Assembly (NCBI RefSeq): GCF_018617875.1
Contig: NZ_JACSKZ010000005.1
Coordinates: forward strand, 117,812-181,811
Reading direction: 5' to 3'
DNA from: Exiguobacterium algae
GTDB taxonomy: Bacteria; Bacillota; Bacilli; Exiguobacteriales; Exiguobacteriaceae
DNA: 64,000 bases
In this document: in pieces, positions 1-7,881 of the stretch
Position numbering within the stretch: the first letter of the stretch is position 1
Layout: each line of letters begins with the position of its first letter
Program-made: the position numbers and the translations under genes
Notes under the pieces: model-generated
Database searches by the model: none
What the model was told of the DNA's origin: nothing
What the model saw: only the letters and a program-made list of their open reading frames with translations

Positions 1-1
1 T

Positions 2-1051
2 TGGACACTTGTCGGAGCTGGCGCCGTCAAGAAAGAAGAATCCGTTCGGGAGATGATGTCACTCATTCCTGACGGAGCCATCTGGTTGCAGGACCGTGTG
101 GTCGGTTTTGACCCTGAAGCCAATCAAGTGGAGACGGCAGATAACGGTTCGATTCAATACGACTATCTCGTGGTTTCTCCCGGAATCGAAATCGACTGGG
201 AGCGAATCAAAGGGTTGAAAGAAGCGCTCGGTACGAAACAAGTGTGCAGTAACTATTCATATGAACACGTGGATTACACGTGGGAAACGTTGCGTGGTTT
301 TGAGGGCGGAACGGCTCTGTTCACCCATCCGGCGTCTCCAGTGAAGTGTGGAGGCGCACCGCAAAAAATCATGTACTTGGCGGAAGACTACTTCTCGAAA
401 TCGGGGGTACGGGAAAACAGTAACATCGTCTTCGGTTCGGCAAACCCTGCTATCTTCGATGTCACTAAATATCGAGAGGCGCTTGAGAAGGTGTTGGACC
501 GAAAACGAATCGAGACCCATTTCCGCGTCAATTTGACGGAAATCAAAGCAGATGAAAAGGTCGCCGTCTTTGAAAACCTGGATTCGCATGAGACGTTCGA
601 GATGAACTATGACATGATTCATGTCACGCCGCCAATGCAGGCGCCGGCATCGATCCGTGAAAGCAAACTAGCGGACGCGGGCGGATGGCTGGATGTGGAC
701 AAGTACACGCTACAGCACAAACGCTATGAAAATGTGTTCGGCCTTGGAGATTGTACGAATTTACCTACTTCGAAGACCGGGGCTGCCATTCGCAAACAAG
801 CACCTGTCGTCGTGCACAATCTGCTCGACCAAATGTACGGAAAAGTCCCGGTCGCCACATATGATGGCTATTCGTCCTGTCCGATCGTAACAGGTTACAA
901 CTCACTAATCCTTGCCGAATTTGACTATGAAAAAGTACCGCAAGAGTCGATGCCGTTCAATCAGGCGAAAGAGCGCCACAGCATGTACATCCTGAAAAAA
1001 GATTTTCTTCCACTTTTATATTGGAATGGCATGCTGAATGGGACGATGTGA
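2..1051 (+). CDS. Sulfide:quinone oxidoreductase-like flavoprotein, 5'-truncated by the window edge
   Basis: FAD-dependent oxidoreductase of the SQR type, which oxidises sulfide and passes electrons to membrane quinone. The frame is open to the first base and reads W-T-L-V-G-A-G-A before the first Met, as in SQR homologues (usually preceded by Q-P-L), so roughly 50-60 N-terminal residues including the FAD GxGxxG lie outside. Visible signatures are VKCGGAPQKIMYLAEDYF (redox Cys), GLGDCTNLPTSKTGAA (FAD site) and YSSCPIVTGYNSL near the C-terminus. DUF1641 follows 16 bp downstream, a pairing common in Bacillales. Membrane association through the C-terminal segment is expected from the family. Confidence 0.88.
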   Translation, partial: WTLVGAGAVKKEESVREMMSLIPDGAIWLQDRVVGFDPEANQVETADNGSIQYDYLVVSPGIEIDWERIKGLKEALGTKQVCSNYSYEHVDYTWETLRGFEGGTALFTHPASPVKCGGAPQKIMYLAEDYFSKSGVRENSNIVFGSANPAIFDVTKYREALEKVLDRKRIETHFRVNLTEIKADEKVAVFENLDSHETFEMNYDMIHVTPPMQAPASIRESKLADAGGWLDVDKYTLQHKRYENVFGLGDCTNLPTSKTGAAIRKQAPVVVHNLLDQMYGKVPVATYDGYSSCPIVTGYNSLILAEFDYEKVPQESMPFNQAKERHSMYILKKDFLPLLYWNGMLNGTM

Positions 1052-1067
1052 GAAAGGGGAGAGAAGA

Positions 1068-1628
1068 ATGGAACGCTCAACAACAGAAGAACAAACCGTC
1101 GAAACCGTGTTGACACGACCGGATGTCGAGCAGGCGCTCATCTCCCTCGTGGATCGCTTACCGAAGATTGAACAATCCTTACGACGCTTAGAAGACGCGG
1201 TCGATTTCGGTATGGCGACAATTCAAGACGAAGAAGTGAAAGATAAACTCGATCGCGTGATGGATTCCTCGAACATTCAAGTCGAGACGCTAGAAGCAGC
1301 GATGCAGTTAATCGAAAAATTACCGATGTTACTGCAAGTGACGAACCAACTCGAAGCGATGTTCGACTTTGCGAAAGACGTGTACCAGGATGAAGAAACA
1401 AAAGAATTGATCGGACGACGCGTCGAGGAATACGTGACACCTGCAAAAGAAAAAGTCGAATGGTCTCGCGCTACGTTCGAAGAAGTGCAGCGTCGTGTAG
1501 CGGAAGACGATCGACAAATCACCTTGTTCTCGCTCATGAAATGGCTGAAAGAGCCGTCTGTCCAGCACGGACTCAAATATATGCAGGCGACGATCGACGT
1601 ATTATCTGAACGGTCAGCGAAGCGGTGA
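1068..1628 (+). CDS. DUF1641 family protein
   Basis: A 186-residue acidic, helical protein of the DUF1641 family, which is often encoded next to SQR or formate dehydrogenase genes and has no settled function. The ATG at 1068 follows a GAAAGGGGAGAGAAG ribosome-binding site; the longer reading starting at 1038 overlaps the SQR stop and lacks a site. Two similar halves (VDRLPKIEQSLRRLEDAVDFG and IEKLPMLLQVTNQLEAMFDF) suggest an internal duplication. It is probably co-transcribed with the SQR and may help that enzyme, but this is context only. Confidence 0.82.
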   Translation: MERSTTEEQTVETVLTRPDVEQALISLVDRLPKIEQSLRRLEDAVDFGMATIQDEEVKDKLDRVMDSSNIQVETLEAAMQLIEKLPMLLQVTNQLEAMFDFAKDVYQDEETKELIGRRVEEYVTPAKEKVEWSRATFEEVQRRVAEDDRQITLFSLMKWLKEPSVQHGLKYMQATIDVLSERSAKR

Positions 1629-1689
1629 GTCCTCAAAAGATGAACGCTCGCTTTTCAAACTAAATCGAGCTCCATGTTGTCAGTTTTTC

Positions 1690-1719
1690 GGGCGTGATGT
1701 GATCACGTCCGTTTTTTTT
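1690..1719 (+). terminator. Intrinsic terminator after the SQR-DUF1641 operon
   Basis: GGGCGTGAT and ATCACGTCC pair around a GTG loop (one G-U pair) and are followed by eight T residues. Confidence 0.85.
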
Positions 1720-1737
1720 ATGGGAAAAGCGGAATGG

Positions 1738-1766
1738 TTGGCATCGTTTACCCCTAGGGGTATGAT
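1738..1766 (+). promoter_or_regulatory. Sigma-A-type promoter containing a CsoR-like palindromic operator
   Basis: TTGGCA (1738-1743) and TATGAT (1761-1766) are 17 bp apart. The perfect 14-bp palindrome TACCCCTAGGGGTA (1749-1762) fills the spacer and touches the -10 element. Such C4/G4 inverted repeats resemble operators of the CsoR/RcnR family, which includes copper-sensing CsoR and persulfide-sensing CstR. No csoR gene lies in the window, so the regulator is inferred. Confidence 0.6.
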
Positions 1767-1814
1767 GAGGGTAAAGACTGATTCATGGAAAAGGTGAAGA
1801 AAGAAGGAGAAAGA

Positions 1815-2186
1815 ATGAAGTTTGATTTAGAAAAGACGATCGATTCACAGTACATTCAACAACACTTGGCGAATGAGCGTACGTTCCTTGCCTGGATTCG
1901 TACAGCCATCACCGTGATCGGGATTGGCTTTTTAGTCACCAATTTTCACTACTATCGAAGTGAGAATTTGAGTGCGATGGAGCATCAAATCATCACCGTG
2001 ATCGGCATGTTGTCCATCTTATTCGGTATTGCGACGATTCTCGTCGGGACACGTTCCTATTTAAAGAAAGTGAAAACCATCAACACGCAACAGTTCAAAT
2101 CGGCGAAGATGAGTCTCGTTGCCCTGGCAATTGGGATGGTATTCATCTTTTCGCTCATTTTGATTGTGAGTTACTTTTTGTTTTAA
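1815..2186 (+). CDS. DUF202 (YidH-type) small membrane protein
   Basis: A 123-residue inner-membrane protein with the DUF202 signature (QQHLANERTFLAWIRTAI, about residues 14-31) and three hydrophobic helices. The ATG at 1815 follows AAGAAGGAGAAAGA; the longer ORF start at 1785 has no ribosome-binding site. It stands alone between two terminators and is driven by the palindrome-bearing promoter just upstream, which suggests regulation by a metal- or sulfur-sensing repressor. The function of the family is unknown. Confidence 0.82.
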   Translation: MKFDLEKTIDSQYIQQHLANERTFLAWIRTAITVIGIGFLVTNFHYYRSENLSAMEHQIITVIGMLSILFGIATILVGTRSYLKKVKTINTQQFKSAKMSLVALAIGMVFIFSLILIVSYFLF

Positions 2187-2194
2187 ACATGACA

Positions 2195-2228
2195 ACACCG
2201 CCACTTCGGGAGTGGCGGTGTTTGTTGT
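2195..2228. terminator. Bidirectional terminator between DUF202 and AHSA1 genes
   Basis: An 11-bp perfect stem (ACACCGCCACT / AGTGGCGGTGT) with loop TCGGG separates convergent genes. T-rich DNA follows on the + side (TTTGTTGTTT) and an A-rich side serves the minus strand. Confidence 0.85.
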
Positions 2229-2729
2229 TTATTGCGAAAGGATCGCGTCGAGACGATCGAGCTGAGAAGAATAGCCTTCGATGGAACCCATATCGATTAT
2301 TTGTTTGAGTGTTTTTTCATCTGGGAGCTCAGAACGGCTGATGAGCAACGTTCCTTCTGGCGTCTCGACGAACTCATTTGTAATCGTCATGACCGGCATG
2401 TCCGGATTCACGTGTCCGCTCGCGTCCGAAAAAGCATCTGTATAGACGATTCGGGCGTATGGGTCGATGTCGATGAACGTCGACTTGCCCCACGACTCCA
2501 TGCCGTAAAAATCACCTTGTTCCTTGTCGATGCACGTCATGCAATAATGCCAAATGCCGCCGGGTTTGAATTCAAACGCGTGGACGTCGGTTTTCCATCC
2601 GGCTGGTCCCCACCAGGCCTCAAGGTGGGCCGGGGTGGAAAACGCCTCAAAGACGAGTTGCCGTGGCGCATTGAAAATCCGTTCGATCACGAGCGTCGTG
2701 CCTTCTACATGTGATTTGACAGTACTCAT
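2229..2729 (-). CDS. SRPBCC/AHSA1 domain protein
   Basis: A 166-residue protein of the Aha1/SRPBCC helix-grip fold with the family motifs RIFNAPRQLVFEAFSTPAHL, WWGPAGW near the N-terminus and PGGIWHYCM. Members bind hydrophobic ligands, but the ligand here is unknown. The start is the ATG at 2729, preceded by GAGAGGAG and overlapping the ArsR stop as ATGA, so translation of the two is coupled. ArsR-AHSA1 pairs are common in Bacilli and the AHSA1 protein is the likely target of the regulator. Confidence 0.85.
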   Translation of the reverse strand: MSTVKSHVEGTTLVIERIFNAPRQLVFEAFSTPAHLEAWWGPAGWKTDVHAFEFKPGGIWHYCMTCIDKEQGDFYGMESWGKSTFIDIDPYARIVYTDAFSDASGHVNPDMPVMTITNEFVETPEGTLLISRSELPDEKTLKQIIDMGSIEGYSSQLDRLDAILSQ

Positions 2730-3058
2730 TCTAAATTCTCCTCTCGGTGTGACTCCTCTAAAAACGCCTCTAACCGATCGAGTCGTGACGTTTCCCGTTC
2801 GATGTACGTCCGCCATGCATCCATTGCTTGAAACGCTTGACGATTCAAAGCGTACCGCCTGCGATTCGCATCGATGGTGACCGATACGAGACCTGCCTCA
2901 TGAAGAATACGCAAATGCTTGGACGTCTGTGGTTGACTCATGTTCAGTTGTCGAGCCATCGCCCCGACCGTCCATTCTTGTTCGCGCAACAAATCGATGA
3001 TTCGCAGACGATTCGGGTCGGCTAACGCTTGAAACAACGATACAAGTTGCTCCTCCAT
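2726..3058 (-). CDS. ArsR-family winged-helix regulator paired with AHSA1
   Basis: A 110-residue ArsR-type repressor. The wHTH spans about residues 5-80 with LFQALADPNRLRIIDLL and the recognition helix MSQPQTSKHLRILHEAGLV. No cysteine metal-binding motif is visible, so it probably does not sense a metal; this fits the non-metal ArsR subgroup that precedes AHSA1 genes. It overlaps the downstream gene by 4 bp. Its upstream region carries a palindrome over the -35 element, consistent with autoregulation. Confidence 0.88.
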   Translation of the reverse strand: MEEQLVSLFQALADPNRLRIIDLLREQEWTVGAMARQLNMSQPQTSKHLRILHEAGLVSVTIDANRRRYALNRQAFQAMDAWRTYIERETSRLDRLEAFLEESHREENLE

Positions 3059-3082
3059 GTTTCGTCACCGTCCTCTTATTTA

Positions 3083-3120
3083 TATATTCCCGATTTGGAA
3101 TATTCCAAACAAGGAATATT
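3083..3120 (-). promoter_or_regulatory. arsR promoter with a GGAATATTCC operator
   Basis: On the minus strand TTGGAA (3108-3103) is followed 16 bp later by TATATA. The -35 is half of the perfect palindrome TTGGAATATTCCAA (3095-3108), and further AATATTCC-type half sites lie at 3083-3090 and 3113-3120. The arrangement fits an autoregulated ArsR operator. Confidence 0.55.
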
Positions 3121-3121
3121 G

Positions 3122-5407
3122 TTAAGAGAACAACAAGTCGAGCACTTTTTCTCCAATCGGTCGTTCGGTCCCCTCATGAGGATAGGCATGGATGTGAATC
3201 GCAGGATTGAAGTTCAGTTCGATGATGCCGTAATCGATCGATTCGTCCGTGAGAGAAGGGATCATCATATCGACGCCGCATATGGTCGCACCGATCGATT
3301 TTGCTGCATCGACCGCAATTTTTTTATACGTCTCAGGCATCGAGTCCGTGTAGTCGATGCTGTCACCACCCGTACTAATATTGGAGTTTTCTCGTAGGAA
3401 AATTCGTTCACCGTGTTCAAGAATGTCATCCGGGGTTTTATGCTGTGCATGCAAAAACGAGATTACGATGTCATCGATCTCGATTTTTTCAAGCGGGGTC
3501 TTGTACCCCTTTCCCCGAAGCGGGTCTTCGTTCTTCTTTGTGACGAGTTCGCGGATTGTCGACACGCCGTCTCCGGTCACGTTCGCCGGGACGCGGTGGA
3601 GGACACCGGCGACCTCATCCCCGATGACGAGAAAACGATATTCTTTACCGGGTATGAACGTCTCGAGCAAAACGACCTCGTCGAACGACTTCGCATGATG
3701 AAAGGCGGCAATTACCTCATCGCGTGTGGCACCGTCTTTGAAGATGTGGATGCCGATGCCGAAGTTCGTCGATTTTGGTTTTAAGACAATGGGGCGCTGC
3801 TCGTATGCATTCCACACCTCGAGCAGGTCCTGAACCTGTCTCAACTCGACGCCCTCAGGCACTCGAATGCCTCGCTCGGCCAAAATGTGCTTTGTCACCG
3901 TTTTATTTTCCATCATGAGGACGGACACATAGTTGTCCTTCGAGGTTTTCGTCGCTTGTTTGACGTACTCGACGTGTTGACCGTGGCGAATGCGAATGAA
4001 CTGATCGCCCCGATCGATGACGTCGACCCTATATCCCCGCTTCAAGGCGGCTTTCATCAACACCTGGGTCGACAACTCCAAATCGAGATAACCATGGACA
4101 CGGAAACGGTTGGCGTAGGCGTCCTGGTAGAACGTTTCCGCTTGACGGAGCGACCATTGCGTATAGCCGTCTTTCGTCATGGCGGCGGTGGCTTTGGATG
4201 AATAGGTCAGGTCAATGTCCTTGATGCGCGCTTGCATGGCTGAGAAGACGTCCTCGAGTTCGGGAGAAAGCGAGTGAAATGCCTCGATCTCATCGAGGAG
4301 CTCCTGTGCATATAATTGCAGGGAAACCTCATTTCCATCACGATGCAACATCAAGTCAGGAGACAACCCTTCCTTGGCGACGCGTTGCTGATTAGAAAAC
4401 GCCTCGGCCTGCCAATCAGGAAACGAAGTCTCCTCCTTGAACGTCCAGTAGAGCAGGCAAGCATGGAGAAATTGTAAATCCTTCCGGGCGATGCCTGTCT
4501 TCTCGAACGGATTCAGGTCGATATTACGAATCTCGATATAATCGATCCCATCGTGCTCAAGGTTCGATAAATCATTTCCACCCCGTGAAGTCTTCAGACG
4601 GACCGGCGAATACAATTCGTTTGGGGTGACGATATCGCCTTGCGAAATAAAGTGGCGTACACTGCTCGTATAACCTTGAAGAGACGAATAGTTCGGGTAA
4701 AGCGGTTCGATGTTCGTATAGCCGCAATCGCTGTTTCGGTAAGAGAGGGCAATCTGGTTCGAATACACATCTTCGTTTACTGCCTGCATCCGGCTGACAC
4801 ACCGTTCTTCATAGCTCGTGTGGACCGCGGGGGTCGCACCGAGTAAATACACGATCAACCAGCGGAATCGTAAATAGTTACGGACGAGTTTGAGATAGAG
4901 TGAATTTTTAAAGTGCGGGTAACATTCGGGTGACCCCTCGTGTAAGGCGGCAATCAAATCATCAGAGAATGAAAAGTTGAAATGAACGCCCGAGATCAAC
5001 TGCTGTTTCGCCCCATATTTATGAAGGAGGTGTTCCCGATACATCCCGGCATCCGGCGCGAAAGTTCCGAAGTTGGCGATTGGAATGGCTTCACCGTCCG
5101 GTAAAGGGCATGGCATCGACTGAGGCCATAAACGTTCATCCCCGATATGAAGAGCCGTAATGTCATAGAGCGTCTCTAAAAACTGATGTGCCGCCTCGAG
5201 GGTCGGGAACGGGGGCGTGATCAATTCAATCTGACTCTCGGAAAAATCGGTCGTGATATACGGGTGGGTGGCCTTGTCTCCGAGAGACGAAGGGTGTGCC
5301 GTCAAAGCGAGCGCCCCGTCTTTCGTGACACGTAGCATCTCACGCTCGAGAGCGAATTCACCGCTCATGCGCAAGTGTTTCGGGAGTTGTTCAAACCGTT
5401 TCTGCAA
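3122..5407 (-). CDS. gshF: Bifunctional glutamate-cysteine ligase/glutathione synthetase (GshF)
   Basis: A single 761-residue polypeptide that makes glutathione from Glu, Cys and Gly in the cytosol. The N-terminal GshA-type domain (about 1-450) begins with LPKHLRMSGEFALEREMLRV and contains ITTDFSESQIELITPP. The C-terminal ATP-grasp domain (about 490-750) has VLKPKSTNFGIGIHIF, a GGDSIDYTDSMP segment and the final IIELNFNPAIHIHAYPHEG. The length matches known GshF fusions. Its first 17 bases overlap the end of the MATE gene, so the two form an operon. No terminator is obvious after it; the next dyad is the arsR operator. Confidence 0.95.
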   Translation of the reverse strand: MQKRFEQLPKHLRMSGEFALEREMLRVTKDGALALTAHPSSLGDKATHPYITTDFSESQIELITPPFPTLEAAHQFLETLYDITALHIGDERLWPQSMPCPLPDGEAIPIANFGTFAPDAGMYREHLLHKYGAKQQLISGVHFNFSFSDDLIAALHEGSPECYPHFKNSLYLKLVRNYLRFRWLIVYLLGATPAVHTSYEERCVSRMQAVNEDVYSNQIALSYRNSDCGYTNIEPLYPNYSSLQGYTSSVRHFISQGDIVTPNELYSPVRLKTSRGGNDLSNLEHDGIDYIEIRNIDLNPFEKTGIARKDLQFLHACLLYWTFKEETSFPDWQAEAFSNQQRVAKEGLSPDLMLHRDGNEVSLQLYAQELLDEIEAFHSLSPELEDVFSAMQARIKDIDLTYSSKATAAMTKDGYTQWSLRQAETFYQDAYANRFRVHGYLDLELSTQVLMKAALKRGYRVDVIDRGDQFIRIRHGQHVEYVKQATKTSKDNYVSVLMMENKTVTKHILAERGIRVPEGVELRQVQDLLEVWNAYEQRPIVLKPKSTNFGIGIHIFKDGATRDEVIAAFHHAKSFDEVVLLETFIPGKEYRFLVIGDEVAGVLHRVPANVTGDGVSTIRELVTKKNEDPLRGKGYKTPLEKIEIDDIVISFLHAQHKTPDDILEHGERIFLRENSNISTGGDSIDYTDSMPETYKKIAVDAAKSIGATICGVDMMIPSLTDESIDYGIIELNFNPAIHIHAYPHEGTERPIGEKVLDLLFS

Positions 5408-6719
5408 GGGAAGTCACTTCCTTTTTCGTAAATTGAACATAGAGAGCGGACACGAGTCCTTTGATCACGCTCGAGAGCGCGATACTCCACCAAATTGCAT
5501 CGATCCCAAGGTAAGGTTCCAGTAGCAGTGCAAGGGGAATCCGGGCGACCGTAAAGACGATGGAAATGGTGGCTGGAATTTTTGGCAAACCGAGTCCGGA
5601 AAAGTAGCCGTTTCCTATCATTTCAAGGGAAGCGAACACGAGAGAAAATCCAATGATTTGAAGGTAACTGGCTCCGATGTCGATCGTCCGGGCATCCTCC
5701 ACGAATAACCCGATCAGAGTATCCGGAACGAGAAGGAAGACGAGCATGATGAGTCCGGTATACAGCATTCCAAGACGGGTGGTGACCCGATATCCTTCAT
5801 GGACGCGTTCGACTTTTTGTGCCCCGAGGTTTTGCCCGGTATAGCTGGCAATCGCCCCGTTCAGCCCTCCGATCATCATATAGGCGATCGATTCGATTTG
5901 AAGACCGATCCGTTGAGCGGCAATCGCCTCGGTGCCGTACGTACCGATCATCCGGCCGAGAATGATGCCGATGACGGTGAAGAGGACACGTTGCGTCGCC
6001 ATCGGGAACCCGAGCCGTAGAAGCTCTTTATAATCCTCAGATGTCGGCATGACCGTCTTTTTCCATTGAAATAAGGCATGGGCACGATGCCAGAAGAAGC
6101 CGAACATGACAATGTTTGCGACAAGTGTCGCGATTCCCGCCCCGAGAACGCCGAGACCGAGCGGATAGATGAAAAGCGGGGAGAGAACCATGTTCAAAAT
6201 GACTCCGGTCGCGTTAATCCGCATCGCCGTCGTCGTGTTGCCGTAAGCGCTGAATAGACGTGCGAACAGCAGGTTGAAGAAAGAAAAAACAAGCATCGGT
6301 GCGCTGACGAGTAAGTAACGGTAGGCGAGTTCTTCGACGCCTTGGTCCTGCATATTTAAAAATCCAATCAAGTACGGACCGGTTGAAACGAGAACTCCGG
6401 CGAATAGAAGGCCGAGCATCAGGTTCGCGCGTCGTCCGGCCCGAACGTAACGCTGAATGCGTGAGTCATCACGCTTTCCGACTGCCTGAGAGACTTTAAT
6501 TCCTGCGCCGACGACAATCAGTGACTGAATCGCCTGTCCGAGTAAGATATAAAAACTGGCCGCCCCGATACTGGCGACGGCATCACTTCCGAGTGCACCG
6601 ACCCAAAACATATCGACGAGACTATACGTGAACTGTAAGAGTGAGCTACCGACGAGCGGCAGGGCGAGCGTGAGAATGACACGCTGTACCGATCCGGTCG
6701 TCAAATCAACGGTTTTCAC
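5391..6719 (-). CDS. MATE-family multidrug/metabolite efflux transporter
   Basis: A 442-residue, 12-helix antiporter of the MATE family (DinF/NorM fold), exporting organic cations or metabolites with Na+ or H+. MATE features include LALPLVGSSLLQFTYSLVDM near the start and QNLGAQKVERVHEGYR between the two halves. The GTG at 6719 follows AGAGGT; the ATG at 6824 would add 35 residues encoded across the upstream dyad and is unlikely. Coupling by overlap to gshF raises the possibility that it exports a glutathione-linked compound, but no sequence feature proves this. Confidence 0.88.
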   Translation of the reverse strand: MKTVDLTTGSVQRVILTLALPLVGSSLLQFTYSLVDMFWVGALGSDAVASIGAASFYILLGQAIQSLIVVGAGIKVSQAVGKRDDSRIQRYVRAGRRANLMLGLLFAGVLVSTGPYLIGFLNMQDQGVEELAYRYLLVSAPMLVFSFFNLLFARLFSAYGNTTTAMRINATGVILNMVLSPLFIYPLGLGVLGAGIATLVANIVMFGFFWHRAHALFQWKKTVMPTSEDYKELLRLGFPMATQRVLFTVIGIILGRMIGTYGTEAIAAQRIGLQIESIAYMMIGGLNGAIASYTGQNLGAQKVERVHEGYRVTTRLGMLYTGLIMLVFLLVPDTLIGLFVEDARTIDIGASYLQIIGFSLVFASLEMIGNGYFSGLGLPKIPATISIVFTVARIPLALLLEPYLGIDAIWWSIALSSVIKGLVSALYVQFTKKEVTSLAETV

Positions 6720-6740
6720 AAAACAAGACCTCTTTTCTAC

Positions 6741-6766
6741 TATATATAACCATTTAGTTATATATA
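6741..6766 (-). promoter_or_regulatory. AT-rich operator-like dyad upstream of the MATE-gshF operon
   Basis: TATATATAAC and GTTATATATA form a perfect 10-bp inverted repeat around CATTTA, 22-47 bp upstream of the GTG start. The shape resembles MarR- or PadR-type operators that control MATE genes. The regulator gene is not adjacent. Confidence 0.5.
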
Positions 6767-6822
6767 AGCACGATGGAAACAGATTAGCAATCGAGAGAGG
6801 TGACTTGATAAAAAATCGACAC

Positions 6823-6850
6823 AAAAAAAGGAATTCAGGGCGAATTCCTT
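6823..6850 (-). terminator. Minus-strand intrinsic terminator
   Basis: On the minus strand AAGGAATTC-GCCCT-GAATTCCTT is followed by seven Ts. It lies directly after the stop codon of the small minus-strand reading frame at 6849-6980, which is the only coding-like sequence it could serve. Confidence 0.75.
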
Positions 6851-6980
6851 AATGTGTATAGGCACGAATCCAAGTCGTCATGTAAACGAGTATCGCGATG
6901 ATCAGCGTTGAAGCAAGGGCGTAGATTGGATAAGTGGGGAGGGCATCTTCAAACAACGGATAGAACATGAACGACCCCAT
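6849..6980 (-). pseudogene. Small membrane-protein ORF, possibly the C-terminal remnant of a larger gene
   Basis: A 43-codon frame on the minus strand that starts [20 protein letters not shown] and continues as one transmembrane helix (about residues 20-36) with a short basic tail. Its stop codon is fused to a strong terminator, so a real gene end is here. No good ribosome-binding site precedes the first ATG; an internal ATG at 6968 has GGGG six bases upstream. Its start lies on the truncated dioxygenase on the opposite strand. It may be a real small protein or the surviving 3' end of a gene deleted together with the dioxygenase N-terminus. Confidence 0.4.
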
Positions 6981-7230
6981 AAAAATAGGTACGGATATAC
7001 CAAATGAGACGCTCGATGCACACGGTATCAGTCACTCCGGTCTGATTGACCGCTACTATTTTCAGTCGATTTACTTCCGCGAACCGAGCGGGATCTTAGT
7101 GGAACTGGCGACAGATGAACCGGGGTTCGCGACGGATGAATCCATCGAAGCACTCGGAGATCGACTCGCCTTGCCGCCGTTTCTTGAGGCGGGACGGGCG
7201 GAAATCGAAGCGAAGTTAAAACCGATATAA
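6967..7230 (+). pseudogene. C-terminal remnant of a ring-cleaving dioxygenase (VOC/MhqO family)
   Basis: The 87-codon frame matches only the last quarter of MhqO-type extradiol/glyoxalase dioxygenases (normally about 310 residues): [20 protein letters not shown], then [15 protein letters not shown] and [16 protein letters not shown]. The first three quarters and the promoter are absent, and the DNA just upstream is unrelated minus-strand sequence. The remnant is in frame with no internal stops, so the loss may be recent. It should not be enzymatically active. Confidence 0.8.
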
Positions 7231-7234
7231 TCGA

Positions 7235-7270
7235 AAAACCCGACGGCCTATTTTCAGTCCGTCGGGTTTT
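7235..7270. terminator. Bidirectional terminator between the dioxygenase remnant and nsrR
   Basis: AAAACCCGACGG and CCGTCGGGTTTT form a 12-bp stem. The nsrR stop codon lies in its loop. Confidence 0.85.
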
Positions 7271-7694
7271 GTATGCCTAGTAGCATGCCGAGTTCATTCG
7301 TTCGATTGGCGACGAGATCGGCAATCGTGTATCGGTCGAGCACATGAAAGAACGCCAGCATCGCCTCATTCAACACACTTCGTAAATCACATGCAGGTGC
7401 GATGACACAATGCCCTTCACCAAAACACTCGACAAGTTCAAGTGGTTCCATCGTCCGGACGACATCTCCGACGTTAATCTCTGCCATCGGACGAGCAAGT
7501 CGAAAGCCGCCGCCGCGGCCACGCACTGACTCGAGATAGCCGTGCTTTCCAAGTTCATAGACAACTTTCATGACGTGGTTCTTCGAAATTTGATATTGGT
7601 CTGCCACTTCTTGAATCGTGACAAGTCGATGCGAAAATGTGGCGCTATACATAAGTGTTCGGAGTGCGTAATCGCACGTTTGCGTGAGTCGCAT
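7254..7694 (-). CDS. nsrR: Rrf2-family nitric-oxide-sensing repressor NsrR
   Basis: A 146-residue Rrf2 regulator with an N-terminal winged helix (MRLTQTCDYALRTLMYSA; QISKNHVMKVVYELGKHGYL) and the NsrR cysteine cluster C-x6-C-x5-C within CFGEGHCVIAPACDL, which ligates the Fe-S cluster attacked by NO. It is divergent from hmp, the classic NsrR target. The ATG at 7694 follows AGAGAGGTGACC. Confidence 0.92.
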   Translation of the reverse strand: MRLTQTCDYALRTLMYSATFSHRLVTIQEVADQYQISKNHVMKVVYELGKHGYLESVRGRGGGFRLARPMAEINVGDVVRTMEPLELVECFGEGHCVIAPACDLRSVLNEAMLAFFHVLDRYTIADLVANRTNELGMLLGIQNPTD

Positions 7695-7807
7695 AATCGG
7701 TCACCTCTCTTTTATCATTGTACAAGACAACAGGGGAATGTGCGATTTCAACAAATGTGAAAAAACATTGACCAAAACAAGTCGAAAGGGTGAACGATGT
7801 TTTAAAG

Positions 7808-7851
7808 AAGTATTTAATATATTGATTTAAAGGTGATATACCTCACATAAT
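7808..7851 (+). promoter_or_regulatory. hmp promoter with NsrR-like and Fnr/Crp-like sites
   Basis: TTGATT (7822-7827) and CATAAT (7846-7851) are 18 bp apart. An AT-rich sequence at 7808-7824 agrees with the Bacillus NsrR consensus at 12 of 17 positions in the reverse direction and overlaps the -35. The spacer holds GGTGA-N6-TCACA (7832-7847), one base from the Fnr/Crp consensus TGTGA-N6-TCACA. Confidence 0.5.
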
Positions 7852-7881
7852 GTACATGTACTTAAAAAAGGGGGAATCACG

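Noticed and set aside
2232..2714. 160-codon plus-strand frame opposite the AHSA1 gene
   Set aside because: Antisense shadow of a clear SRPBCC protein; no start signal or family features.
3029..3397. Plus-strand frames opposite gshF (also 3357-3698, 3413-3784 and 3887-4201)
   Set aside because: They are antisense to a well-supported gene, lack ribosome-binding sites and resemble no family; GC-rich codon bias creates long antisense frames.
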